A stretch of DNA of 6,826 nucleotides from Firmicutes bacterium UBA5454 (GTDB lineage: Bacteria > Bacillota > Clostridia > Caldicoprobacterales > DTU083). The stretch covers positions 2,689 through 9,514 of the forward strand of contig DIQU01000103.1 in the NCBI GenBank assembly GCA_002426555.1, given 5' to 3'. Each line of letters starts with the position of its first letter. Position 1 is the first letter of the stretch. Positions 1-6,382 of this stretch are shown piece by piece. Below the pieces are notes generated by a model. The model was not told where the DNA came from. It did no database searches and saw nothing but the letters and a program-made list of their open reading frames with translations. A program made the translations under genes and the position numbers.

Positions 1-1029
1 TTCATCCACTGGTTGCATTACAGGCAGATTGTATTTAACCCCCGTCTGATAGTCATCTTCACCAAAAGCAGGAGCAGTATGAACAATACCTGTTCCATCT
101 TCAGTAGTAACATAATCAGCCACTGTAACAAAGAAAGCCTTCTTATCAGCCTTTACAAAAGGCATTAACTGCTCATATTCAATATGCTCCAATTCTTTGC
201 CTTGAAGTTCCTCCAAAACTTCAAACTCGCCACCCAGCACTATAGGTGCAAGGTGCTTCTCCACATAATAAATTGTATCCTCGAACTTTAGCTTCAGGTA
301 TGTCTCATTGGGGTGTACTGTCAGCGCTGCGTTGGAAGCTAAAGTCCATGGGGTTGTAGTCCAAACCAAGAAATACTCGTCTGCATCTTTGCGCTTGAAC
401 TTCACATATACAGTAGTAGTCTTTATCTCCTCATAGCCCTGAGCCACTTCGTGAGAAGCTAAACCAGTGCCGCAACGTGGACAATAGGGCAGAATCTTAT
501 GCCCTTCATAAAGCATGTCTTCCTTAAAAAACCGATCAAGAATCCACCATACGGTTTCAATATAGTCGTTATCAAGGGTGATATAGGGATTATCCATGTC
601 AATTTCATAGCCCATGCGCTTGGTCATTTCACGCCATTGCTTTTCGTAAGCAAACACGGACTCACGGCATTTTTGGTTGAATTCAGCAATCCCATACTCC
701 TCGATTTCCTGTTTGCTTGAAAGACCCAGCTGTTTTTCCACCTCAATTTCAACAGGAAGTCCGTGGGTATCCCAGCCGGCCTTACGCTTAACCTGATAAC
801 CTTTCATTGTTTTGTAACGGCAGACGGAATCCTTTAATGTACGTGAGATCACGTGATGGATACCAGGGTGACCATTGGCTGTAGGCGGCCCTTCATAGAA
901 GATAAATTGCTTGTTGCCTTCCCTTGTTTCAATGCTTTTATTCAGTATTTGTATCTCGTCCCAGAATGCAGATATCTTCTTTTCATTATCGCTTACCGGT
1001 TGATTGGACAACGCCTTAAACTTTTCCAT
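1..1029 (-). CDS. ileS: Isoleucyl-tRNA synthetase, IleRS2 type (N-terminal 343 residues; runs off window)
   Basis: Cytoplasmic class I synthetase that charges tRNA-Ile with isoleucine. The frame is open from the ATG at 1029 to the window edge, so only the N-terminal third of a protein usually around 1,000 residues is present; the KMSKS loop and anticodon-binding domain lie outside. Visible landmarks are FYEGPPTANG leading into the nucleotide-binding signature at residues 54-59 (HPGIHH), WDTHGLPVE from W86, and a Cys pair PYCPRCG (C183, C186) before the CP1 editing domain. The editing domain shows the Thr-rich WTTTPWTL (from W223) and GTGIVHTAP...GEDDY with H317 and D326, matching the editing residues H333 and D342 of E. 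coli IleRS, so proofreading looks intact. Sequence style is that of the eukaryote-like IleRS2 clade (mupirocin-tolerant). Oddity: the HIGH tetrapeptide reads GIHH (residues 56-59). The start is supported by GAAGGG at 1038-1043, 8 nt upstream. A T-box leader lies immediately upstream. Confidence 0.96.
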   Translation of the reverse strand, partial: MEKFKALSNQPVSDNEKKISAFWDEIQILNKSIETREGNKQFIFYEGPPTANGHPGIHHVISRTLKDSVCRYKTMKGYQVKRKAGWDTHGLPVEIEVEKQLGLSSKQEIEEYGIAEFNQKCRESVFAYEKQWREMTKRMGYEIDMDNPYITLDNDYIETVWWILDRFFKEDMLYEGHKILPYCPRCGTGLASHEVAQGYEEIKTTTVYVKFKRKDADEYFLVWTTTPWTLASNAALTVHPNETYLKLKFEDTIYYVEKHLAPIVLGGEFEVLEELQGKELEHIEYEQLMPFVKADKKAFFVTVADYVTTEDGTGIVHTAPAFGEDDYQTGVKYNLPVMQPVDE

Positions 1030-1054
1030 AATTTCATCCCTTCAAATAAAAGTT

Positions 1055-1080
1055 AAAAACCCCTGGCAAAATGCCAAGGG
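1055..1080 (-). terminator. T-box regulatory terminator of ileS
   Basis: Intrinsic terminator alternative to the T-box antiterminator. On the minus strand CCCTTGGCA (1080-1072), a TTT loop and TGCCAGGGG (1068-1060) form a 9-bp stem with one T-G pair, followed by five T (1059-1055). It sits about 25 nt before the ileS start codon, and its 5' arm shares CCC with the antiterminator, the expected mutually exclusive arrangement. Confidence 0.93.
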
Positions 1081-1330
1081 ACGAATTTTTCGCGGTACCA
1101 CCCGTATTATAAGGCAGAAAACAGCCTTATCGCTCCTAATAGGTAACGCTTTTCAAAAGCGGAGAGACTTACACAGTAATTACCCGAATACAGAGTATAC
1201 CTTTCAGCCTTCAGCTCGGAGGTGATATTCAGTTCAGGACATCATCACAGCCTTTCACCAATTAGCCGCGTCTCTTTAATATCAGACCCTGACCTACTGT
1301 CCTCTTCACAGCCTTTATTGATTCCATTTG
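1055..1330 (-). promoter_or_regulatory. T-box leader (isoleucine specifier) of ileS
   Basis: tRNA-sensing leader RNA: uncharged tRNA-Ile pairs with the specifier codon and, through its CCA end, stabilises the antiterminator so ileS is transcribed. On the minus strand the hallmark T-box GGGTGGTACCGCG occupies 1103-1091, with the closing CGTCCC just after it overlapping the terminator. A stem III-like hairpin (ATAAGGC / GCCTTAT, 8-nt loop) lies at 1130-1109. In stem I, an AGTA motif (around 1297) and the opposing TGAATATCACC form the specifier loop, flanked by GAGG/CCTC below and TCAGG/CCTGA above. The best specifier is ATC (minus 1226-1224) followed by A, an Ile codon that agrees with the downstream gene. 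The element and its position are clear; the exact stem I pairing was drawn by eye. Confidence 0.95.
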
Positions 1331-1356
1331 CAATTTATGATACTTGATAATATAAT
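1328..1356 (+). promoter_or_regulatory. Promoter of the rhomboid-like gene, interleaved with the ileS promoter
   Basis: -35-like TTGCAA (1328-1333), a 17-nt spacer and a perfect -10 TATAAT (1351-1356). Start predicted near 1363, about 30 nt before the ATG at 1394. The ileS -10 lies inside this spacer, so simultaneous occupancy by two polymerases is unlikely. Confidence 0.7.
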
Positions 1357-1365
1357 GTTTGTCAA
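1337..1365 (-). promoter_or_regulatory. Promoter of the ileS T-box transcript
   Basis: Consensus -35 TTGACA (minus 1365-1360), a 17-nt spacer and -10 TATCAT (1342-1337). Predicted transcription start near 1330, just before stem I of the leader. It overlaps the divergent promoter of the rhomboid-like gene. Confidence 0.82.
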
Positions 1366-1393
1366 GGCATTTTATCTGTCAGGAGCGATGTGT

Positions 1394-2062
1394 ATGAAGC
1401 TGAAGTGGTATCAGAAACTGGAGAGAAAATATAGAAAATACGCCATACCCGATCTGATGAAGTACATTGTCATCATTAATGCGGTGGTCTTCGTTCTTAA
1501 CATGCTCGTACCCCTAAGCAATTTATATGATAAGTTTTCACTGGATCCAACCAGAATTTTAAGTGGGGAAGTTTGGCGCTTAGTCACCTTCTTATTCCTT
1601 CCCCCCACATCCCATCCACTGTGGATTGTTTTTACCCTGTATTTTTACTATTTAGTGGGCAGTAATCTTGAGCAGCAGTGGGGAAGTTTTCACTTCAATC
1701 TCTATTACCTTATCGGTGTGCTTAGCACCATCGCTGCTGCCTTTATTGGATTTGGCACTGTATCAACAGAGCATTTGAATCTTTCACTTTTTTTAGCCTT
1801 CGCTCATTTGTTCCCGAATTTTGAGGTTCTAATTTTCTTTATCCTGCCCCTGAAGGTAAAATACCTGGCATGGTTAAACTGGGGCTTTATTGCATTGTCT
1901 CTAATATCCAATCCGATACCAATGAAGCTTGCAGCACTGGCTTCTGTTGTAAATTACTTTATTTTCTTTGGACCGGAGCTGATTTCCACTTTGAAGCTTC
2001 GTTGGTTAACATACAAAAATCGAAAACGATTCAGGGATGCCTTTAAAAACAAACGTCGTTAA
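1394..2062 (+). CDS. Rhomboid-like integral membrane protein, probably catalytically inactive
   Basis: 222-residue hydrophobic protein of the rhomboid fold. A basic N-terminal cap (MKLKWYQKLERKYRKY) precedes the first membrane helix at about residues 22-40. Next come the rhomboid-like motif GEVWRLVTFLF (58-68), a second and third helix around 76-118 with GSNLEQQWGSFHFNLYYL, a segment SLFLAFAHLFPN (131-142), further helices to about 195, and a very basic C-terminal tail (from 202). Active rhomboids carry GxSG on TM4 and a His on TM6. No GxSG occurs here, and the last helix (ALASVVNYFIFFG) has no His, so proteolysis is not expected. The ATG at 1394 is chosen because AGGAG at 1381-1385 lies 8 nt upstream; the ATG at 1388 is too close, and an in-frame TTG at 1328 lies in the promoter. 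Family call is good, specific role unknown; such proteins may bind or chaperone membrane proteins. Confidence 0.82.
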   Translation: MKLKWYQKLERKYRKYAIPDLMKYIVIINAVVFVLNMLVPLSNLYDKFSLDPTRILSGEVWRLVTFLFLPPTSHPLWIVFTLYFYYLVGSNLEQQWGSFHFNLYYLIGVLSTIAAAFIGFGTVSTEHLNLSLFLAFAHLFPNFEVLIFFILPLKVKYLAWLNWGFIALSLISNPIPMKLAALASVVNYFIFFGPELISTLKLRWLTYKNRKRFRDAFKNKRR

Positions 2063-2110
2063 TGCAAGCAGGTTACTTATACACTTTGAAGTCAAAGAAT
2101 TTGTTTTACC

Positions 2111-2971
2111 TTAGAATAGCATCAGGCTGACAGCCATTACAATCATCCCGGAAACCAAGCCATATATGGACAAATGGTGTTCTCCATATTCTCTGGCAGT
2201 AGGTAGAAGCTGGTCAAAGGAAATGAAGACCATAATACCGCCTATGGCAGCAAAGACAATTCCAAAGAGGGTATCTGTTAAAAATTGAGATAAAATCAGA
2301 TAACCTATAATGGCTCCTGCCGGCTCGGACATACCCGATAAAAATGAATAAAGAAAAGCTTTTTTTCGACTTCCTGCAGCATAAAATACTGGTACCGAAA
2401 CTGCAATTCCTTCTGGTATATTATGTATTGCTATAGCGATTGCGATGCTTATTCCAAGGCTGGGATCACGCAGGGCAGATATAAAAGTAGCAAAGCCCTC
2501 CGGAAAGTTATGGATGCCCACAGCTAAAGCAGTCATTAATCCAGCACGAAGCAACTTGTTTTTGTTGGTTGCTATCACCTGATCCTGCTCTTCTTTATGT
2601 TCCATCAAGTGTTCTGACAAATCTGATGGTTCCTCCCCTGAAATTTCCTCTACCTTTCGAGCTTCATGGGGATTTTCGTAATCTGGAACCAATTTATCAA
2701 TGAGGGCTATGACAAACATCCCAGCAAAAAAGGAGATTATTGTAACCCAACTTCCTGTTCGTGCTCCCAACTCCGATACTAGAGCTTCTCTGGCCTTTCC
2801 AAATATTTCAACAAAAGAAACATAAACCATAACCCCTGCAGAAAAACCTAGAGCAACCGATAGAAACTTTGCATTGGTTCGTTTAGTAAAGAAGGCAATG
2901 GCACCTCCTATACCTGTAGCCAAACCTGCCATCAGAGTAAGTGCAAAAGCTATTAAAACATTTTCACCCAT
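2111..2971 (-). CDS. zupT: ZIP-family divalent metal transporter, ZupT-like
   Basis: 286-residue inner-membrane permease importing Zn2+ and probably other divalent metals (Fe, Mn, Co) in the ZupT subgroup. About eight membrane helices are visible. The binuclear metal site is intact: HNFPEG at residues 154-159 on TM4 and HNIPEG at 183-188 on TM5, with GMSEPAGA (213-220) following on TM6. The cytoplasmic loop between TM3 and TM4 (about 96-140) is acidic and His-bearing (HLMEHKEEQD, 121-130), typical of the family's variable metal-binding loop, though only modestly His-rich. The start is fixed by AGGAGG at 2978-2983 about 6 nt before the ATG. It follows mnmA on the same strand with a 116-bp gap that contains repeats and a weak promoter, so it is probably transcribed at least partly on its own. 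Convergent with the rhomboid-like gene. Substrate preference is inferred from family only. Confidence 0.93.
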   Translation of the reverse strand: MGENVLIAFALTLMAGLATGIGGAIAFFTKRTNAKFLSVALGFSAGVMVYVSFVEIFGKAREALVSELGARTGSWVTIISFFAGMFVIALIDKLVPDYENPHEARKVEEISGEEPSDLSEHLMEHKEEQDQVIATNKNKLLRAGLMTALAVGIHNFPEGFATFISALRDPSLGISIAIAIAIHNIPEGIAVSVPVFYAAGSRKKAFLYSFLSGMSEPAGAIIGYLILSQFLTDTLFGIVFAAIGGIMVFISFDQLLPTAREYGEHHLSIYGLVSGMIVMAVSLMLF

Positions 2972-2989
2972 GGAAAACCTCCTGCAATA

Positions 2990-3035
2990 ATTTCAGTAAA
3001 TAATTCAGTATATACTTAACCATTGCAGTAAATAA
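2990..3035 (-). promoter_or_regulatory. zupT upstream region with candidate -10 and repeated 12-14 bp boxes
   Basis: Two near-identical 14-mers, atttcagtaaataa (2990-3003) and attgcagtaaataa (3022-3035), differ at one base and are offset by 32 bp, about three helical turns. A shorter related copy, ttcagtatata, lies at 3004-3014. A candidate minus-strand -10 TATACT (3012-3007) lies between them, with only a poor -35 (TTATTT, 3035-3030). Such placement suits an operator for a metal-responsive regulator. The boxes do not resemble Fur, Zur or MntR consensus sites that I can recall, so the function is inference. Confidence 0.35.
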
Positions 3036-3087
3036 GCTAACATTATTTTAAGCTTTTATTGTTCTATTGCGTCCTATTGGGACACTT

Positions 3088-4203
<1,116 letters not shown>

Positions 4204-4242
4204 TTAATCAGCCTTTCCTTTGACTTCAATTTGTTCATCACT

Positions 4243-4271
4243 ATTTTTTCAGATCGTATGGCTTTCGTCAA
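4243..4271 (-). promoter_or_regulatory. Candidate promoter of mnmA
   Basis: -35 TTGACG (minus 4271-4266), a 17-nt spacer and a weak -10 AAAAAT (4248-4243), giving a start roughly 35 nt before the ATG. The -35 is near consensus while the -10 matches only four of six bases, so confidence is moderate. Short direct repeats lie just upstream. Confidence 0.5.
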
Positions 4272-4276
4272 GTGGA

Positions 4277-4310
4277 TTTCATTTGTGTGTTTCATTTGTG
4301 ACATTTCATC
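4277..4310. repeat. Short direct repeats upstream of the mnmA promoter
   Basis: The 11-mer tttcatttgtg occurs exactly at 4277-4287 and 4290-4300, 13 bp apart. A partial third copy (tttcatc) begins at 4304, 14 bp on. The array abuts the -35 box of the mnmA promoter on its upstream side, a position suited to an activator site, but no regulator can be named. Confidence 0.5.
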
Positions 4311-4336
4311 CATGGCGGTGGCACAGATGGGCTGCG

Positions 4337-4363
4337 AACAGCTATAGCGTACTAGCAGCTGTT
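4337..4363. repeat. Inverted repeat between fprA terminator and mnmA promoter
   Basis: Arms aacagct (4337-4343) and agctgtt (4357-4363) pair perfectly over 7 bp, with an inner TAG/CTA pairing in the 13-nt loop. No T-run follows on either strand, so it is not a standard intrinsic terminator. It lies just downstream of the fprA terminator. Confidence 0.4.
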
Positions 4364-4365
4364 AG

Positions 4366-4409
4366 AAAAAGAGAGATTTTATCCTGGATTGGATGCTGCC
4401 TCTCTCTTT
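4366..4409 (-). terminator. Intrinsic terminator of fprA
   Basis: On the minus strand AAAGAGAGA (4409-4401) pairs with TCTCTCTTT (4376-4368), closing a loop that itself contains ATCC/GGAT, and the distal arm runs into TTTTT (4370-4366). It begins about 50 nt after the fprA stop codon, separating fprA from mnmA. The long loop makes it weaker than a compact hairpin. Confidence 0.7.
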
Positions 4410-4462
4410 GTACATGTATAACACAAGCTTACGATTAAATCAGACGGGATGTTGCTTTATTT

Positions 4463-5650
4463 CTATAGTGCAGCTGCAAATTTCCTGCCGTACTCTACAC
4501 ATTGAGCAATACTGTCTTCATCTGGGTTCCATAGAGCTCTTATTCCATCATCTACAAGCTCCAATCCGCATTCTTCCAGCAGCCTGCCAATCATTTTTGC
4601 TGACTCGCCGCTCCAGCCATAACATCCAAATGCAGCTGCCTTTTTATTTTTAAATTCCAAGCCGCGTATTTCCTCTAAAATGGCAGCAATAGAAGTTAGA
4701 ACTCCCTTATTTATGGTTGGTGAACCAACTAATAACGCCTTTGATTTAAATACTTCAGTTATGATGTCGTTTTTATCTGTACGACCTGCATTGTAAAGCT
4801 TAACCACAATCTCAGGATCCTCAGCCTTGATCCCTGCAGCTATGGCTTCAGCCATACGCCTGGTTCCATTCCACATAGTGTCGTATATCAAGGTAACCTG
4901 ATTCTCTTGATAGTCCTGAGCCCATTTTGCGTATTGCTCTACAATTTGAAGAGGGTTATCTCTCCAAAGAATCCCATGGCTGGTGCAAATCATGGAAACT
5001 GGCAGATTCAGACTTACAAATTCTTCTATCTTTTTTTTAACGAATCTGCTGAATGGTGTTAAGATATTTGCATAATATTTTATTGCCTCTTGGTACAGCT
5101 CAGCCTGATCCACTTGGTCATTAAACATGAACTCGGTAGCATAATGCTGCCCGAAAGCATCATTGCTGAACAAAATATTATCTTCTGTAAGATAGCAAAA
5201 CATTGTGTCTGGCCAATGGAGCATTCTAGCTTCCAGGAAGACCAGTTCTTTGGTTCCCAGATTAATCTTATCACCAGACTTAACCTCTACGAAATTCCAG
5301 TCTTGATGATAATGACCTTTGATCGATTTGATGCCATTTCTAGTGCAGTAGATCGGCGTGTTCGGGATTTCCTTCATCAATTCGGGAAGGGCTCCGCTGT
5401 GATCTATCTCCCCATGGTTGGCTATTATGTAGTCAATTTTGTTTAGATCAATTTCTTTTTTCAAATCAGCCACAAATTCTTTTGCAAATGGCTGCCACAC
5501 TGTGTCAATCAAAGCTACCTTCTCATCTCGTACCAGATAAGAATTATAAGACGAACCTCTATGGGTGGAATATTCCACACCATGAAACTCACGCAGCTCC
5601 CAGTCTTTTTTCCCTACCCAGCTTACGCTGGCATTTAACTGAATACTCAT
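4463..5650 (-). CDS. fprA: Flavodiiron protein (FprA-type O2/NO reductase)
   Basis: Cytoplasmic enzyme reducing O2 to water and/or NO to N2O, protecting anaerobes. Electrons usually come from rubredoxin or a reduced flavin donor. The 395 residues form the two-domain core. The N-terminal metallo-beta-lactamase-like domain (about 1-250) carries the complete diiron ligand set: H79-x-E81-x-D83 with H84 (NHGEIDHSG), H145 (MLHWPDT), D164 (SNDAFG) and H225 (CTSHGILW). The C-terminal flavodoxin domain (from about 251) has the FMN phosphate loop YDTMWNGTRRMAE and the later GSPTINKG segment. No rubredoxin or flavin reductase extension is fused, so this is the simple class A form. The start is fixed by GAGGAGG about 6 nt before the ATG. 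No rubredoxin gene is visible in the window. Whether O2 or NO is the physiological substrate cannot be told from sequence. I found no convincing sigma-A promoter in the region upstream. Confidence 0.96.
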   Translation of the reverse strand: MSIQLNASVSWVGKKDWELREFHGVEYSTHRGSSYNSYLVRDEKVALIDTVWQPFAKEFVADLKKEIDLNKIDYIIANHGEIDHSGALPELMKEIPNTPIYCTRNGIKSIKGHYHQDWNFVEVKSGDKINLGTKELVFLEARMLHWPDTMFCYLTEDNILFSNDAFGQHYATEFMFNDQVDQAELYQEAIKYYANILTPFSRFVKKKIEEFVSLNLPVSMICTSHGILWRDNPLQIVEQYAKWAQDYQENQVTLIYDTMWNGTRRMAEAIAAGIKAEDPEIVVKLYNAGRTDKNDIITEVFKSKALLVGSPTINKGVLTSIAAILEEIRGLEFKNKKAAAFGCYGWSGESAKMIGRLLEECGLELVDDGIRALWNPDEDSIAQCVEYGRKFAAAL

Positions 5651-5715
5651 ATTGTACCTCCTCGATTTTCCATTGTACTAGTAGCTTGTAACAACATTTT
5701 CATAAAATCTTTCAA

Positions 5716-5779
5716 TATCATCCTGTGGAATTGAGTCGGATCTTTTCTGTTCAGATTCCTCAGTAAACTCGGAATGACA
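5716..5779. repeat. REP/MITE-like imperfect palindrome
   Basis: 64-bp imperfect inverted repeat. Read on the minus strand, TGTCATTCCGAG...GAGGAATCT forms one arm and AGATCC...CAGGATGATA the other, with a loop of about 9 nt (GAACAGAAA). The ends TGTCATTCC / GGATGATA and the inner GGAATCT / AGATCC are the recognisable pattern of the small dispersed palindromes common in clostridial and other bacterial genomes. The arms have diverged with several mismatches, suggesting an old copy. It lies between the divergent fprA and small-protein genes, on the fprA 5' side. Identification is by resemblance; copy number cannot be seen here. Confidence 0.55.
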
Positions 5780-5940
5780 AGATTTAAGTGTTACAGCATA
5801 CTAAGATATACCATATATGTACCCCATATTCATAGCTTTTATCTATTATTTTAGATTTCCTTGGTTTTTAAATACTATTCTCAAGCTGAAAATTGTAAAT
5901 TAATATGTAACGAGCCTTTGCTGTTTAGATTTACTCTCCC
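5780..5940. other. AT-rich intergenic stretch without recognisable features
   Basis: Part of the 364-bp divergent gap between fprA and the small plus-strand gene. Between the palindrome and the promoter at 5941 I see no coding frame with a ribosome binding site, no RNA gene and no strong hairpin. Confidence 0.6.
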
Positions 5941-5969
5941 TTGGGTAAGAATAATTATTGACATAGTAT
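5941..5969 (+). promoter_or_regulatory. Candidate promoter of the 55-residue protein gene
   Basis: TTGGGT (5941-5946), a 17-nt spacer and TAGTAT (5964-5969) give a plausible sigma-A promoter about 40 nt before the ATG. A perfect TTGACA at 5958-5963 lacks a suitable -10 at 16-18 nt, so it is probably coincidental. Confidence 0.45.
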
Positions 5970-6014
5970 ATTTTTCTAGGAGTTCACTCACAATACAGTA
6001 AAGGAGGTCGGCAC

Positions 6015-6182
6015 ATGACTAAGGACAATAATAAATCGAAGAAGAAGAAAGAGCCGGTTGAAAAACATGACACTGCTGCTTGGGCAAATATTAAAGATCA
6101 AAAACCTGTTACTCGTGTCCACCTGCCCAGCGAAGATGAAGTATCCAACGCCAAGGAATATGTTGATGAAAACCAGAAGTAA
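6015..6182 (+). CDS. Small charged protein, DUF3787-like (55 residues)
   Basis: A short frame with an excellent start: AAGGAGG at 6001-6007, 7 nt before the ATG. The product begins with a Lys-rich stretch (KSKKKKEPVEK, residues 7-17), followed by HDTAAWANI (18-26), PVTRVHLPSEDEV (31-43) and NAKEYVDENQK (45-55). The pattern of a His-Asp-Thr-Ala-Ala-Trp core followed by a proline-containing strand and a C-terminal NAKxxVDxN segment resembles, from memory, the clostridial DUF3787 small-protein family, whose function is not known to me. There is no signal peptide or membrane segment, so it is probably cytoplasmic. It is monocistronic, with a promoter candidate upstream and the strong terminator at 6272-6312 downstream. 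Coding status is well supported by the ribosome binding site and terminator; the family name is moderately sure. Confidence 0.85.
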   Translation: MTKDNNKSKKKKEPVEKHDTAAWANIKDQKPVTRVHLPSEDEVSNAKEYVDENQK

Positions 6183-6271
6183 GGACAGTTTGCTTTGCAC
6201 TATGAATTGTTCTGCAGCTGATACCGTCATGGCTGACCCAAGAAGATAATGAATACCAGTAATACGAAGGA

Positions 6272-6312
6272 AAAAAGCTGCTGCAAGCTTTATCAGTTTG
6301 CAGCAGCTTTTT
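6272..6312. terminator. Bidirectional intrinsic terminator
   Basis: A perfect 15-bp stem, AAAAAGCTGCTGCAA (6272-6286) with TTGCAGCAGCTTTTT (6298-6312), and an 11-nt loop. The A-tract at one base and T-tract at the other mean both transcripts end in a U-run, so it serves the small plus-strand gene and the convergent PFOR gene. Confidence 0.92.
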
Positions 6313-6328
6313 GCTTCTCGTTTATTTC

Positions 6329-6365
6329 ATCTTTAATATCTATGCTTCTTATCTTTAATATCTAT
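6329..6365. repeat. 15-bp direct repeat downstream of PFOR gene
   Basis: atctttaatatctat occurs exactly at 6329-6343 and 6351-6365, offset by 22 bp, between the PFOR stop codon and the shared terminator. It probably arose by local slippage; no function is apparent. Confidence 0.6.
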
Positions 6366-6382
6366 CTTTCCCACCGATAGTG

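Noticed and set aside
499..1056. Plus-strand open frames inside the ileS region (499-720, 853-1056)
   Set aside because: They are antisense to a strongly conserved IleRS frame, have no ribosome binding site, and their products resemble no family.
1004..1225. Plus-strand open frame of 73 codons
   Set aside because: It lies antisense across the ileS start and the T-box leader, whose RNA structure explains the sequence.
1328..1393. Upstream TTG as start of the rhomboid-like protein
   Set aside because: It falls within the promoter and has no ribosome binding site; the ATG at 1394 has AGGAG at ideal distance.
2084..2097. ctttgaagtcaaag hairpin as terminator of the rhomboid-like gene
   Set aside because: Only 5-6 bp with a tiny loop and an interrupted T-tract; too weak to call, though a convergent terminator is expected here.
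3066..3084. Hairpin (GTCC / GGAC) after the mnmA stop as a terminator
   Set aside because: The stem is 4 bp and no T-run follows on the minus strand, so read-through toward zupT is possible.
4220..4653. Plus-strand open frames of 72 and 86 codons (4220-4438, 4393-4653)
   Set aside because: No ribosome binding site; they overlap the terminator and the antisense of fprA and have Cys/Ser-rich, non-protein-like composition.
5090..5446. Plus-strand open frame of 118 codons
   Set aside because: Antisense to the conserved diiron domain of fprA, with no start signal.
5641..5715. Sigma-A promoter for fprA (TTGAAA near 5710-5715 or TACAAT near 5674-5679)
   Set aside because: No -35/-10 pair with acceptable spacing and match could be built.
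5988..6249. Frames overlapping the small gene (minus 5988-6230, plus 6058-6249)
   Set aside because: Neither has a ribosome binding site, whereas the frame at 6015-6182 has AAGGAGG and conserved-looking motifs.
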